In this document: positions 1 through 11,138 of the stretch, piece by piece | Layout of the letters: each line of letters begins with the position of its first letter | Numbering within the stretch: the stretch's first letter is position 1 | NCBI RefSeq assembly: GCF_965208925.1 | Contig: NZ_OZ242364.1 | Span: 2,232,001 to 2,296,000 of the forward strand | Length of the DNA: 64,000 nucleotides | Direction of reading: 5' to 3' | From: Poriferisodalis sp965208925 | Lineage (GTDB): Bacteria; Actinomycetota; Acidimicrobiia; Acidimicrobiales; Poriferisodalaceae | Translations under genes and position numbers: made by a program | The notes under the pieces: model-generated | Seen by the model: only the letters and a program-made list of their open reading frames with translations | What the model was told of the DNA's origin: nothing | The model's database searches: none

Positions 1-1
1 G

Positions 2-3000
2 TGGAATGAACCGTCGAACACCGGCGACTACGGCAGCTCGTTCCTGAGCTACCCGGTGCAGTACCGCAAGGGCACCAGCGGGGCCTGGCTGACCACCGGA
101 GTCAGCGTCTCAGGGACTCCCGCTTCGGGGTTCACCGCCACGATCACCGGCCTCGACAACGGCGACGAGTACCAGGCGCAGGTCAAGACCTCCAATCCTG
201 CGGGCGACAGCAGCTTCGCCACCGCCACCGGCACCCCCGAGGGCGACGAGCCCGGCGCACCCACGATCGGCACGATCACCGCGGGCAACGGGCGCTTGAC
301 CGTGCCGTGGACCGCACCCGCCGACACCGGCGGCTACGCCGACTCCCACCTGTCCTACGTGGTGGAGTACCGCGAGCAGGAGCTCGGCGGCGGCTGGCTG
401 ACCACCGGAGTCAGCATCTCAGGGACCACCGCGACGATCACCGGCCTGGACAACGGCGTCACCTACGAGGTGCGTGTCAGAACCGTGAACCCCGCCGACA
501 GGAGCGACTTCGTCGAGAGCACGGGCACGCCGGTAGGCGCCGCGCCGGGGGTGCCCCGCAGCGTGGGGGCGCAGGCAGGCGGCCGGGCATTGCTCGTGTC
601 GTGGACGGCCCCGTCGAGCACCGGCGGCTACGACGCCTCGCTGCTGACTTACAACGTGCAGTACCGCGAGACCGACCCCACTGACACCGCTCAGTGGCTC
701 AATGGAGGGACGGGAATCGCGGGCACTTCGACGACGATCTCGGGCCTGGTGAACGGCCAGGAATACGAAGTGCAGGTGCAGGCCGTCAACTCGGCCGGCC
801 AGAGCGCCTTCTCGACGCCATCGGCGAAGGGCACGCCGCTCGGCACCGAGCCCAGCGCTGTACGCAGTCCCACGGTGACGCTCGAGGGCGGGGGCAAGCT
901 GGAACTGTCGTGGAGCGCGCCGATCGACGACGGCGGCTACACCGATCTGACCTACGTGGTCGAGCATCGCGAAGCCGATACCAGCGGCAACTGGTCCGCT
1001 GACGGGGTGACCATCACCGGTACGACCGCCGTCATCCGCGGCCTCGCAAACGGCACCGAATACGACGTGCGGATCGCTGCCAGCAACACCGCCGGCACCG
1101 GTCCGTTCGAGGAGGTCTCGGGTACGCCGGTCGGGACGGTGCCGAGCGAGCCGGGCAGCCTGGTGGTCGAGGCCAAGAACAGGGGGCTCAAGCTCACCTG
1201 GGACGAGCCGACCGAGACTGGCGGGTTCAGCTCGCTGAGCTACGTCGTGGAGTGGAAGGAGGACGGCGACGACGAGTGGCGGCAGTTCGGCGAGAACGCG
1301 ACCAACAGCGCCAACGAAGAGACGACCGTCACGGGCCTGGTCAACGATGTCGACTACGAGGTACGGGTCGCCGCGATCAACGAGAAGGGCCGCAGCACCG
1401 CCAGCGAATCGGTCGGCACGCCGGTGGGAAGTGCACCGAGAGCTCCGAGACACGTTGCGGCCACGCCGGGCAACGAAGAGCTGGTGGTCACCTGGAGCAT
1501 GCCGACCAACACCGGCGGCCACAGCTCGTCAAACCTGACCTTCATCGTCGAGTACCGCGAGAACGGCACCAGCGATGCGTGGTCGGACACCGGGGTGACC
1601 ATCACCGGCACCACCGCCACCATCACCGGCCTCACCAACGACACGGCCTACGACGTGCGGGTCGGCGCCTCCAACACGTTCGGAACCGACACCAGCTACT
1701 ACGTCACCGTGACGGCGACGCCGGCCGTGGACTTCACGCCTCGCGACGTGGTGGTGAAGGGCGGCAGCGGCAACGACAACCTGATGGTGTCGTGGTCGGC
1801 ACCGGCCGCGCCCAGCGGCGACGTCGACAGCTACGTCGTGGAATACAGGGATGCAGACGGCGCGAGCGACGCATGGACAACGAGCGGGGTGTCCATCAAC
1901 GGCACGACCGCCGCCATCACCGGGCTCACTGCCAACACCACCTACGTGGTGCGCGTGGGCACCACCCACGGGTCCCCCAGTGGCACAACGTGGGCGAGCA
2001 CGGTCACCAGCGTGGCGCGGGCTGTGCCCGCCATACCCAGGAATCTCGACATCAAGCCCGAACTGATCGAGAGCAAGCTGAAGCTGGAGTGGAGCGGGGC
2101 GGCCAGGGCCGAGGGCTACAGGATCCAGTGGCGCCAGGCAGGCGAGAGCTGGGACGCCGTCAACCGGCAGGTGACGAGGGGCTCCGGCAAGTCGTACGAG
2201 ATCAACCTCGGCGGCGCCAGGGACAACGACGGCAACGGCACCGACTGGGAGGTGCGGGTCATCGCCTACAACGACGGCGGCGACAGCGACCCGAGCGACG
2301 TGCTCGAGCACACGATGCTGCAGAACGAGGCAGAGTACAACCACTGGGCCGAGAAGAACATCATCGAGGTGCTCGAAGACGACTGGCTGTGGCTGCGCCG
2401 GGTGTGGCGATTCCTCGACAGCCGACCCGGTCACAACATCAAGGTTCAGTCACTGGACGCCAACGGCGTCGTCGTCACCAACATCTACATGGACCCGGCG
2501 GCGTCCAGGAACAACCTGCCGGCCGCCACATTCAGCGAGGTGAAGCTGAAAAAGGGCATCGAGCGGGAGGACCCCGACCACCTGTCCACGTTCCTGCACG
2601 AACTCGCCCACATCTACACCCTCACAACCGACATGGCCGACTTCATCACCGAGGACGGCAGCGACGTCGCCTCGGTCGGCATGGCCCTCGTGTACATGAA
2701 CGTGGAGCACCCCAATGGAGGCGGCATCAGCGACCGCCAGTACTGCGAAGCCCACGAGCTGCTGGCCGACCTCATCCTGTACGTGGTGACGAAGGACGCC
2801 AAGGCCGAGGCCCTGAGCGGGGATCTGCCCGACCCGTTCAACCTGTTCCAACCGAGCGATCTCACCAGCATCGGACAGACGTTTTACTGGAGGCACTGCG
2901 ACGATCTGACGAACAACCTCGACGGCGATCCGAGCGCAGCCGACGAGGCTCTCATCCGCGACGTGCTGGCGGGCGACATCCCCGACTGGTTCGCCTCCGA

Positions 3001-3541
3001 GTACAGCGCGTCGGGCTCCGACATCTACGACCGCAGCTACGACGTCAATGCGGCCAAGCTGTGGAGGCACGTACGCGCATTCCAGGTGCACGAACTCGGC
3101 ACGCTGAGCTACCGGGTGGTGCCGGTCAACTACTTCAGCACGCTCTTCGGCGGCTACTGCAGCAACTCCGGCGCCACCAACGAGGCCAAGACCAAGGGCA
3201 CGCCATCCGCGGGCCGCAACCCGTGGGCCAACGACGGCTGCCCGATCAACAACCCCGGCGGCATCGTGCTCGAAGCCGGATCGGGCCTTATCGACGCGAA
3301 CTGGAACAACTCGCGCAACATCAACCTCGATTGGGTCGATGAGATCGAGATCCAGTGGAAGGCCGCCGGCGAGGACTATTCCGACGATGTCGCCGACGGC
3401 CGCACCGCCACGGTCACCCAGGGCCAGCTTCCCTACAGCATCACCGGCACCGCCGGCACGCAGCTGACGATTCGCCTGCGCCTCGTCAGCGGCAGCTACA
3501 ACAGCCGCTGGGTCGAGAAATCGGAGACCGTGGGCTCCTGA
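2..3541 (+). CDS. Fibronectin type III repeat protein with C-terminal HELAH zinc-protease-like domain (5' partial)
   Basis: The reading frame is open from the first bases, so the N-terminus, including any signal peptide, lies outside the window. It contains about eight FN3 modules of roughly 95-100 residues, the first truncated, each with a conserved W near the start of the second strand and a G-T-P-x-G type linker between modules. After the last FN3 (about residue 760 counted from the Met at 56) comes an unrelated domain with HELAH at residues 848-852. This is the HExxH zinc/catalytic motif of gluzincin-type metallopeptidases; E898 or E901 in CEAHE is a candidate third ligand. The likely role is a secreted or surface adhesin/protease, but this is inference. 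No neighbour clarifies it: the next gene is the metabolic pfkA, 63 bp downstream. Confidence 0.8.
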   Translation, partial: WNEPSNTGDYGSSFLSYPVQYRKGTSGAWLTTGVSVSGTPASGFTATITGLDNGDEYQAQVKTSNPAGDSSFATATGTPEGDEPGAPTIGTITAGNGRLTVPWTAPADTGGYADSHLSYVVEYREQELGGGWLTTGVSISGTTATITGLDNGVTYEVRVRTVNPADRSDFVESTGTPVGAAPGVPRSVGAQAGGRALLVSWTAPSSTGGYDASLLTYNVQYRETDPTDTAQWLNGGTGIAGTSTTISGLVNGQEYEVQVQAVNSAGQSAFSTPSAKGTPLGTEPSAVRSPTVTLEGGGKLELSWSAPIDDGGYTDLTYVVEHREADTSGNWSADGVTITGTTAVIRGLANGTEYDVRIAASNTAGTGPFEEVSGTPVGTVPSEPGSLVVEAKNRGLKLTWDEPTETGGFSSLSYVVEWKEDGDDEWRQFGENATNSANEETTVTGLVNDVDYEVRVAAINEKGRSTASESVGTPVGSAPRAPRHVAATPGNEELVVTWSMPTNTGGHSSSNLTFIVEYRENGTSDAWSDTGVTITGTTATITGLTNDTAYDVRVGASNTFGTDTSYYVTVTATPAVDFTPRDVVVKGGSGNDNLMVSWSAPAAPSGDVDSYVVEYRDADGASDAWTTSGVSINGTTAAITGLTANTTYVVRVGTTHGSPSGTTWASTVTSVARAVPAIPRNLDIKPELIESKLKLEWSGAARAEGYRIQWRQAGESWDAVNRQVTRGSGKSYEINLGGARDNDGNGTDWEVRVIAYNDGGDSDPSDVLEHTMLQNEAEYNHWAEKNIIEVLEDDWLWLRRVWRFLDSRPGHNIKVQSLDANGVVVTNIYMDPAASRNNLPAATFSEVKLKKGIEREDPDHLSTFLHELAHIYTLTTDMADFITEDGSDVASVGMALVYMNVEHPNGGGISDRQYCEAHELLADLILYVVTKDAKAEALSGDLPDPFNLFQPSDLTSIGQTFYWRHCDDLTNNLDGDPSAADEALIRDVLAGDIPDWFASEYSASGSDIYDRSYDVNAAKLWRHVRAFQVHELGTLSYRVVPVNYFSTLFGGYCSNSGATNEAKTKGTPSAGRNPWANDGCPINNPGGIVLEAGSGLIDANWNNSRNINLDWVDEIEIQWKAAGEDYSDDVADGRTATVTQGQLPYSITGTAGTQLTIRLRLVSGSYNSRWVEKSETVGS

Positions 3542-3604
3542 CCGCCGCCCTGTGTCCGGTCCTGGTGAAACGGGGCCCCGACGGAAGTCGCGTAGCTTGA
3601 GCCC

Positions 3605-4672
3605 GTGCGAATCGGGGTGCTCACCGGCGGCGGCGACTGCGCGGGACTGAACGCGGCGATCCGGGGAGTCGTGCGAGCGGCCGGCCACGAGCTGGACCGC
3701 AGCGTCATCGGCTACCGGCGCGGCTGGAACGGCGTGCTCGAAGGCGACAGCGTCAAGCTCGATTCCGAGGCGATGCGAGGCGCACTGCCACGGGGCGGCA
3801 CGATGCTCGGCACCTCCCGCAGCAGCCGTCGCCTCGAGACCGAGGGTGCGGCGCCGCTGATCGCGCAGCTCGAGCGAGACGGCGTCGACGCACTGGTGAC
3901 GATCGGCGGCGACGGCACGCTGATCACCGCCGGACGGCTCTCCGACGCCGGCTTCCCGGTGATCGCCGTGCCCAAGACGATCGACAACGACGTGCAGGGA
4001 ACCGATGTCTGCATCGGATTCGACACGGCGCTGGGAGTGGCCACCGAGGCGGTCGATCGGCTCCACACCACCGCTGAGTCGCACAACCGGATCATGGTGC
4101 TCGAGGTGATGGGCCGCCAGGCCGGCCACATAGCTGCCGGTGCGGGAATCGCCGGGGGCGCCGCTGCGATCCTGGTTCCCGAAGCGCCGTTCAACATCGA
4201 CGAGATCGCCGAGCGCCTCATCGCGCGGCATCACCGCGACCGCAACGCGTCCATCGTGGTTGTCGCCGAGGGCGCGATTCCCGACAGCAGCGTCGAGATG
4301 CCCGACACCGGCACCGACGAGTGGGGCAACCGGGTCCTCGACGGCATGGGGCAGTTCGTGGGCGACCTGCTTGCGGAACGCACCGGCTACGACACGCGCA
4401 CAACCGTGCTCGGGTACATCCAGCGTGGCGGGCCGCCGACGCCGGCCGACCGGCTGCTCGGCAGCCGGCTTGGCGCCCGCGCGGTCGAGGTGCTCATGGA
4501 GGGCACATCGGGATGCATGGTGGGGGTGCACTCCACAGGCATCGCCCTGCAGCCGCTCGCCGAGGTTGCGGGTCGCACTCGTTATCTCAGTGAGGACCAA
4601 CTGGAACTGCTGGATCTCATCTCCACAGCGCCGGTGCTGACACCCCTGCATACCTCGCGTCGCTGGTTCTGA
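3605..4672 (+). CDS. pfkA: 6-phosphofructokinase (PfkA family, mixed-substrate clade)
   Basis: Phosphorylates fructose 6-phosphate to fructose 1,6-bisphosphate in glycolysis. The 355-residue protein starts at GTG and runs directly into the nucleotide loop LTGGGDCAGLN (residues 6-16). GGDGT at 101-105 and PKTIDNDV at 123-130 are the phosphoryl-donor and sugar-phosphate motifs, and the MGRQAGHIA motif follows. Residue 104 is Gly and residue 124 is Lys. In this family Asp104/Lys124 marks PPi-dependent enzymes and Gly104/Gly124 classic ATP enzymes; Gly104/Lys124 is the pattern reported for ATP-using actinobacterial enzymes, so ATP is the more likely donor. The length fits the actinobacterial clade. 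It stands alone between the FN3 gene and the thiamine-transport leader. Confidence 0.93.
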   Translation: MRIGVLTGGGDCAGLNAAIRGVVRAAGHELDRSVIGYRRGWNGVLEGDSVKLDSEAMRGALPRGGTMLGTSRSSRRLETEGAAPLIAQLERDGVDALVTIGGDGTLITAGRLSDAGFPVIAVPKTIDNDVQGTDVCIGFDTALGVATEAVDRLHTTAESHNRIMVLEVMGRQAGHIAAGAGIAGGAAAILVPEAPFNIDEIAERLIARHHRDRNASIVVVAEGAIPDSSVEMPDTGTDEWGNRVLDGMGQFVGDLLAERTGYDTRTTVLGYIQRGGPPTPADRLLGSRLGARAVEVLMEGTSGCMVGVHSTGIALQPLAEVAGRTRYLSEDQLELLDLISTAPVLTPLHTSRRWF

Positions 4673-4725
4673 GACCCGTTCTGGGGCCAGCCGGCCGGCG
4701 CCGCACGGTAGGGTGACGGCGACAA

Positions 4726-4815
4726 CACATACCGGGGAGCCCATGGGGCTGAGAGGGAGACGGCAGTGCCGTCGCCGACCCGAGAACCTGATCTGGGTAA
4801 TGCCAGCGGAGGAAG
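4726..4815 (+). promoter_or_regulatory. TPP riboswitch (THI element)
   Basis: The conserved THI-box blocks are visible in order: CCGGGGAGCC, then GGCTGAGAGGG, a variable GC hairpin (GACGGCAGTGCCGTC), GACCC, GAACCTGATCTGGGTAATG and CCAGCGGAGGAAG. These are the pyrimidine-sensing and pyrophosphate-sensing arms of the thiamine pyrophosphate aptamer. The GGAGGA at 4808-4813, just before the thiB ATG at 4819, overlaps the 3' side of the aptamer closing helix. No separate terminator hairpin fits between aptamer and start codon. Control is therefore most likely translational: ligand binding hides the ribosome-binding site. Confidence 0.93.
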
Positions 4816-4818
4816 CAC

Positions 4819-5949
4819 ATGACCACCCACCGAGTGCGCAGGCCGTACCGACTCGCTGTCGCCGTCGCGGCGACGATGCTGCTCGTGGCGGCATGCGGCG
4901 ACGGCGACGCGCCCGAGACCAACACGCCGATCCCACCCGAGACCGAGTCCCCGGCGGACGACGCGGCGGCCCCTGCGCCGACCACCACCGAGCCGTCGAT
5001 CGACGGCACGACCGTGACCCTGATCACCCATGACTCGTTCAACCTGTCCGACGGGACACTCGAGGAATTCACGGCGCTGACAGGCGTGACGGTGGAGCTG
5101 CTCGAGGTCGGCGACGCCGGCACGCTGGTGGCCGAGGCCATCCTCACCAAGGCCGCACCGCTGGGCGATGTGCTGTTCGGCATCGACAACACGTTCCTCC
5201 AGCGAGGCCTCGACGCCGGCATCTTCAAGCGGTACGAATCGCCGGCACTTGCCGGCGTGCCCGAGGATCTGCAGATCGATCCGCGCCATCGCGTCACCCC
5301 GGTGGACTACGGCGATGTGTGCGTGAACTACTGGAAGGACGCGGTGCCCTGGGAGCCCGTGACCCTCGACGAGCTGACATTCGGTGAGTTCGCCGACCAA
5401 TTGGTGGTGCAGCATCCTGAAACATCCTCGCCGGGCCTGGCGTTCCTGCTCGCCACCATTGCTTCCTTCGGCGACGGCTGGGAGCTGTACTGGGAGGATC
5501 TGCGAAACAACGGCGTCACCGTCACCGCCGGCTGGGAGGACGCCTACTACGGCGAGTTCATCTCCGGCGGGGGCGACCGATCGATGGTCGTGTCGTACGC
5601 CTCCAGCCCGCCCGCCGAGGTGATCTACGCCGATCCGCCGACCGATACAGCGCCCACGGGCGTCATCACCGAGTCGTGCTACCGCCAGATCGAGTTCGCC
5701 GGCATCTTGACGGGCACCGACAACGAAGCCGGGGCGCGTGCGCTCATAGATTTCATGCTGAGCGAGACATGGCAGAACGATGTTCCGCTCAACATGTTCG
5801 TGTACCCGGTCATCGAGAGTGCGACACTCCCGCCCGAGTTTGTCGAGCACACCGCAGTTCCCGAGGACCCGTTGATGCTCGACCCGGCCGAGATCGAGGC
5901 CAACCGTGACGCGTGGACCGAGCGGTGGGTGGAGATCGTGCTGCGCTGA
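4819..5949 (+). CDS. thiB: Thiamine ABC transporter substrate-binding lipoprotein (ThiB-like)
   Basis: Binds thiamine or its phosphates outside the membrane and delivers it to the permease. The 376-residue protein has a basic N-terminus, a hydrophobic stretch and the lipobox LLVAAC (Cys26), followed by an acidic, Pro/Thr-rich linker to about residue 65. The mature part then begins VTLITHDSFNLSDG, the usual opening of ThiB-type periplasmic binding proteins. Further family-like segments are LGDVLFGIDNTFL and the VPLNMFVYPV region near the C-terminus. The ATG is fixed by GGAGGA at 4808-4813, within the TPP riboswitch that controls it. It forms an operon with thiP. Confidence 0.9.
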   Translation: MTTHRVRRPYRLAVAVAATMLLVAACGDGDAPETNTPIPPETESPADDAAAPAPTTTEPSIDGTTVTLITHDSFNLSDGTLEEFTALTGVTVELLEVGDAGTLVAEAILTKAAPLGDVLFGIDNTFLQRGLDAGIFKRYESPALAGVPEDLQIDPRHRVTPVDYGDVCVNYWKDAVPWEPVTLDELTFGEFADQLVVQHPETSSPGLAFLLATIASFGDGWELYWEDLRNNGVTVTAGWEDAYYGEFISGGGDRSMVVSYASSPPAEVIYADPPTDTAPTGVITESCYRQIEFAGILTGTDNEAGARALIDFMLSETWQNDVPLNMFVYPVIESATLPPEFVEHTAVPEDPLMLDPAEIEANRDAWTERWVEIVLR

Positions 5950-5977
5950 ACCCGCTGCCCGCCCGCTGGCAGAGCTG

Positions 5978-7636
5978 ATGGGCGATGTGAAGGTGGCCCG
6001 ACCGCTGCAGCGGCGCCAGGTGGCGGCCATCGGCGGCTGGGTGCTGGCCGCCATAGCGCCGCTCGCCTTCCTGGCGGTGTTCTTCGCCTACCCGGTGCTC
6101 ACCGTGGTGGCGGACGGGCTCAGCAGTCTCGGCGACCTCGAGGGACGCTCCGCGATTCGTGGGGTGATGTGGTTCACGATCTGGCAGGCCGTCGCATCGA
6201 CCGCCCTCACCCTTGCGGTCGGCATTCCTGCGGCGGCAGCGCTGGCACGGCTGCGACCGAGGACGCGGCGGGTCGTTCGTGCGGTGATCACCGTTCCGTT
6301 CGTGCTGCCGACGGTGGTGGTTGCCGGCGCCTTCGAAGCAGTCTTCGATCGATTCGGTCTCGATGGCGGAACCCTGTCGCTGCACCACACGGTGTGGGCG
6401 ATACTGCTGGCGCACGTCTTCTTCAACTACGCCGTGGTGGTGCGGACGGTGGGCTCGTGGTGGGCCGGCCTCGACGGTCGCAACGCGGACGCGGCTGCCG
6501 TGCTCGGCGCGACCCCGGTGCGCACGTTCCGGCACGTGACCTGGCCCCTCCTGCGGCCTGCAGTCGCTGCAGCCGCGGCTGTCACGTTCCTGTTCTCGTT
6601 CACGTCGTTCGGGGTGATCCTGATTCTCGGCGGCCCGACACGCGCCACCGTCGAGACCGAGATCTACCGGTACGCCATCACGCGGCTCGACTTCGCGACG
6701 GCATCGGCGCTGGCACTGTGCCAGCTAGTCGCCGTCGCAGCGCTGGTCGCGCTGGCGGGGGTGGCGGAGCGGCGTCGGGCGGTGGCTCGGCGGGCGCCCG
6801 GACGCACGGCGCCGCGGCGACGGCGCAGCGTGATCGCTGTCAATGCCGCGGTGGCCGCGGTGCTGCTGGGCGTGCCGATCATCACGCTGGTGGAGCGGTC
6901 ATTCGCGACTGGCGCTGGATACGGCGTGGCCAATTTCGCAGCGCTGGCCGATCGCGTGCAGATGCTGCCGACGACCGCACTCGCGGCGCTGCGCCACTCG
7001 CTGGGATTCGCCGTGCTCGCGACCTTGATTGCCACCGGTATCGGCGCATTGGCGTCGTTTGTCGTCGTGGGAGGCCGGGCTCACGCCGCACGGCCGGCCG
7101 GCCCGGGCCGGCTGCGGCAGCTGTTCGATGTCGGCTTGACCTTGCCGCTCGGCGTGTCCGCCGTGACCGTGGGGCTCGGGATGCTGCTGGCGCTGGACAC
7201 GCCTCCCTTGGAGTTCCGCACGGCGTGGTGGATCATTCCGGTCGCTCACGCCCTGGTCGGGATGCCGTTCGTCGTCCGCACGCTGGTGCCGACGCTGCGC
7301 TCGATCGATGACCGTTTGAGGGAAGCGGCGTCAGTGCTCGGTGCGGGACCGCTGCGCACCCGCCGCGAGGTCGATGTCCCCATTGCGTCCCGAGCGGTGG
7401 CGGTCGGCGCGGCGTTCGCCTTCGCCGTGTCGCTCGGCGAGTTCGGCGCGACGGCATTCCTGCCGCGGCGGCCCGACACGCTCACCGCACCGCTGGCGCT
7501 GTTCCGGCTGCTCGGCACCCCGGGGGAGACGCTGCGGGGCCAAGCCATGGCGCTCGCCGTCGTGCTCATGGCTGCGACGGCTGCCTCGGTGCTCGTCATC
7601 GAGGGGCTGCGCCGAACCGACGAATCGCTGTTCTAG
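5978..7636 (+). CDS. thiP: Thiamine ABC transporter permease (ThiP-like, fused double permease)
   Basis: Membrane channel for the ThiB-delivered ligand. The 552-residue protein has about twelve hydrophobic segments in two tandem permease halves. Each half carries the cytoplasmic EAA-type loop that docks the ATPase: ADAAAVLGATPVRTFRHVTWP in the first and REAASVLGAGPLRTRREVDVP in the second. ATG 5978 is 28 bp after the thiB stop; an ATG at 5906 is open in frame but lies inside thiB and would add an implausible basic stretch. No thiQ ATPase follows: the next gene is on the other strand. The ATPase must come from elsewhere in the genome or be shared. Confidence 0.88.
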   Translation: MGDVKVARPLQRRQVAAIGGWVLAAIAPLAFLAVFFAYPVLTVVADGLSSLGDLEGRSAIRGVMWFTIWQAVASTALTLAVGIPAAAALARLRPRTRRVVRAVITVPFVLPTVVVAGAFEAVFDRFGLDGGTLSLHHTVWAILLAHVFFNYAVVVRTVGSWWAGLDGRNADAAAVLGATPVRTFRHVTWPLLRPAVAAAAAVTFLFSFTSFGVILILGGPTRATVETEIYRYAITRLDFATASALALCQLVAVAALVALAGVAERRRAVARRAPGRTAPRRRRSVIAVNAAVAAVLLGVPIITLVERSFATGAGYGVANFAALADRVQMLPTTALAALRHSLGFAVLATLIATGIGALASFVVVGGRAHAARPAGPGRLRQLFDVGLTLPLGVSAVTVGLGMLLALDTPPLEFRTAWWIIPVAHALVGMPFVVRTLVPTLRSIDDRLREAASVLGAGPLRTRREVDVPIASRAVAVGAAFAFAVSLGEFGATAFLPRRPDTLTAPLALFRLLGTPGETLRGQAMALAVVLMAATAASVLVIEGLRRTDESLF

Positions 7637-7664
7637 CCCCGGCGTCGGGCGCACGACGAGGGTG

Positions 7665-8063
7665 TCAGCGGCCAGCGGCTGCTTTCCAGAGCCGGTGTCC
7701 TTCGGTCCACAGCAGGATCGGCAACGCAGTGTCGATCAGGTGCCAGATCGTGAAGTTGTCACCGCCGTCCACCATCGCGCGAAACCAATTCGGGACGAAG
7801 GCGATCGTCACAGCGACGGCGAAGATGAACATGGCCTTCGCGCTGCGATCGTTGGGGCCTGCCGCCGACCTTCGTTGCCACGTCGTGACCAGCACCAGCG
7901 CCAGAGCGGCCGCCATGAACCAGTCCAAGACGGTCCAGACGTCGAGGTTCGCGGGATCGTCCGGACCGTCGCCGGGGCCATAGAAGGGGAAGGCAAAGAA
8001 GTTGACCACTACGGCGGCGGCAACCAGCTTCAGATATACCGCTACAGGCTTGGCGAAGATCAT
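7665..8063 (-). CDS. Small integral membrane protein, unknown function
   Basis: A 132-residue hydrophobic protein with about three to four membrane segments: near residues 8-25, 44-62, 78-92 and 108-122. Between them are the conserved-looking stretches FYGPGDGPDDP, WHLIDTALPILLW and VPNWFRAMVDGG. The start at 8063 (MIFAKP) is preferred over the in-frame ATG at 8087 because a GAGAG ribosome-binding-like sequence precedes it. It converges on thiP, 28 bp away, and lies downstream of acetoacetyl-CoA synthetase on the opposite side of a short gap. I do not recognise a named family with certainty. Confidence 0.6.
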   Translation of the reverse strand: MIFAKPVAVYLKLVAAAVVVNFFAFPFYGPGDGPDDPANLDVWTVLDWFMAAALALVLVTTWQRRSAAGPNDRSAKAMFIFAVAVTIAFVPNWFRAMVDGGDNFTIWHLIDTALPILLWTEGHRLWKAAAGR

Positions 8064-8114
8064 GTGTCGGCTCTCTCGGCGGGGCATGCGGGTCCACCGC
8101 CATACTGGATGCCG

Positions 8115-10202
<2,088 letters not shown>

Positions 10203-10267
10203 CGAGCGCAACATAGAGGACGAGCGGACTGCTCAGCCTCTGGAGCGTGCGGGTAGTGTCCCCACCC

Positions 10268-11047
10268 ATGGACGGCATCTGCGACGACCTTCAGGCAGAG
10301 AACGACGCGCTCGGCGACGTGGTGGGTGACCTCAGCGAGGAGCAGTGGCGCCTGCCCACGCCTGCGGAGGGCTGGGACAGCCGCGAGACGATGGTGCATC
10401 TGGGCATGACGGATTGGGTGGCGACGATCGCCGTGGTCGATCCCGAGCGCTTCGGGGACTTCACTGCCGCAGCGGCACGCGGCGAGATGGATCTGCACAC
10501 GGCGGCAGGTTTCGACTTCGCCTCCATGTCGGGGGCCGAGATCTGGGACTGGCTCTGCGACGAGCGCTCCAAGATGCTGGCCGCCGTGCGACCGCTGGAC
10601 CGCAAGGACCGCATTCCGTGGTTCGGACCGTCCATGGGGGCCCTGTCGTTCGTGACTGCCCGGCTCATGGAGACGTGGTCGCACGGGCATGACGTGGCCG
10701 ATACGCACGGCCGGGAACTGCCCCGCACCGACCGCCTGCGCCACGTTGCCCACATCGGGGTGGGCACGCGTGGCTGGAGCTACGCGAACCGGGGCCTCGA
10801 GGTGCCAGAGGGACCGGTTCGTGTCGAATTGGACGCCCCGAGCGGCGAGCTGTGGACGTGGGGTCCCGAAGATGCGGCCGACAAGGTGAGCGGCGATGCC
10901 TACGACTTCTGCCTGGCGGTGACGCAGCGTCGCCATCACACCGAGACCGGATTGTCGGTCACCGGCCCGCTGGCGACAGGGTGGATGGACATCGCCCAGG
11001 CATTCGCCGGACCGCCGACCGACGCCGAGAGTCGCCGCGCCGCTTGA
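10268..11047 (+). CDS. DinB/MDMPI-type metal-binding protein of the TIGR03084 kind
   Basis: The 259-residue protein has the N-terminal four-helix DinB/mycothiol-dependent maleylpyruvate isomerase fold. Family marks are LPTPAEGWDSRETMVHLGMTDW (His near 44) and LMETWSHGHDVAD (His near 140 and 142), the expected metal ligands. In actinobacteria such proteins are often mycothiol- or bacillithiol-dependent transferases, and a mycothiol gene (mshC) is present in this window, but the substrate here is unknown. The start is taken at ATG 10268; a GTG at 10247 is possible. The gene is divergent from aacS and precedes coaE by 84 bp. Confidence 0.75.
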   Translation: MDGICDDLQAENDALGDVVGDLSEEQWRLPTPAEGWDSRETMVHLGMTDWVATIAVVDPERFGDFTAAAARGEMDLHTAAGFDFASMSGAEIWDWLCDERSKMLAAVRPLDRKDRIPWFGPSMGALSFVTARLMETWSHGHDVADTHGRELPRTDRLRHVAHIGVGTRGWSYANRGLEVPEGPVRVELDAPSGELWTWGPEDAADKVSGDAYDFCLAVTQRRHHTETGLSVTGPLATGWMDIAQAFAGPPTDAESRRAA

Positions 11048-11070
11048 GCGCCGTGCTGCCGGAAGCGCCG

Positions 11071-11138
11071 GGGGCGCAGTGCTGATCGGTGCGCCCGCGG
11101 GCGCAGTGCTGACGCGCGCCCGGAGCGTGCGGTGCTGA
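11071..11138 (+). repeat. Imperfect 26-27 bp tandem repeat ending in the coaE start codon
   Basis: Three imperfect copies of GC-rich sequence carrying the core GGTGCTGA or CAGTGCTGA, with tgctga at 11080, 11107 and 11133. The third copy contains the GTG used as the coaE start, so the leader appears to have arisen by duplication of the start region. No function is evident. Confidence 0.5.

Noticed and set aside
1252..3342. 696-residue open frame inside the FN3 gene, +1 frame
   Set aside because: Its sequence is Arg/His/Gln-rich, a typical shadow of high-GC coding DNA; the FN3 frame has clear domain repeats.
5906..5977. Upstream ATG for thiP inside thiB
   Set aside because: It gives a Cys/Arg-rich non-hydrophobic lead and overlaps thiB by 44 bp; ATG 5978 leads directly into the first membrane helix.
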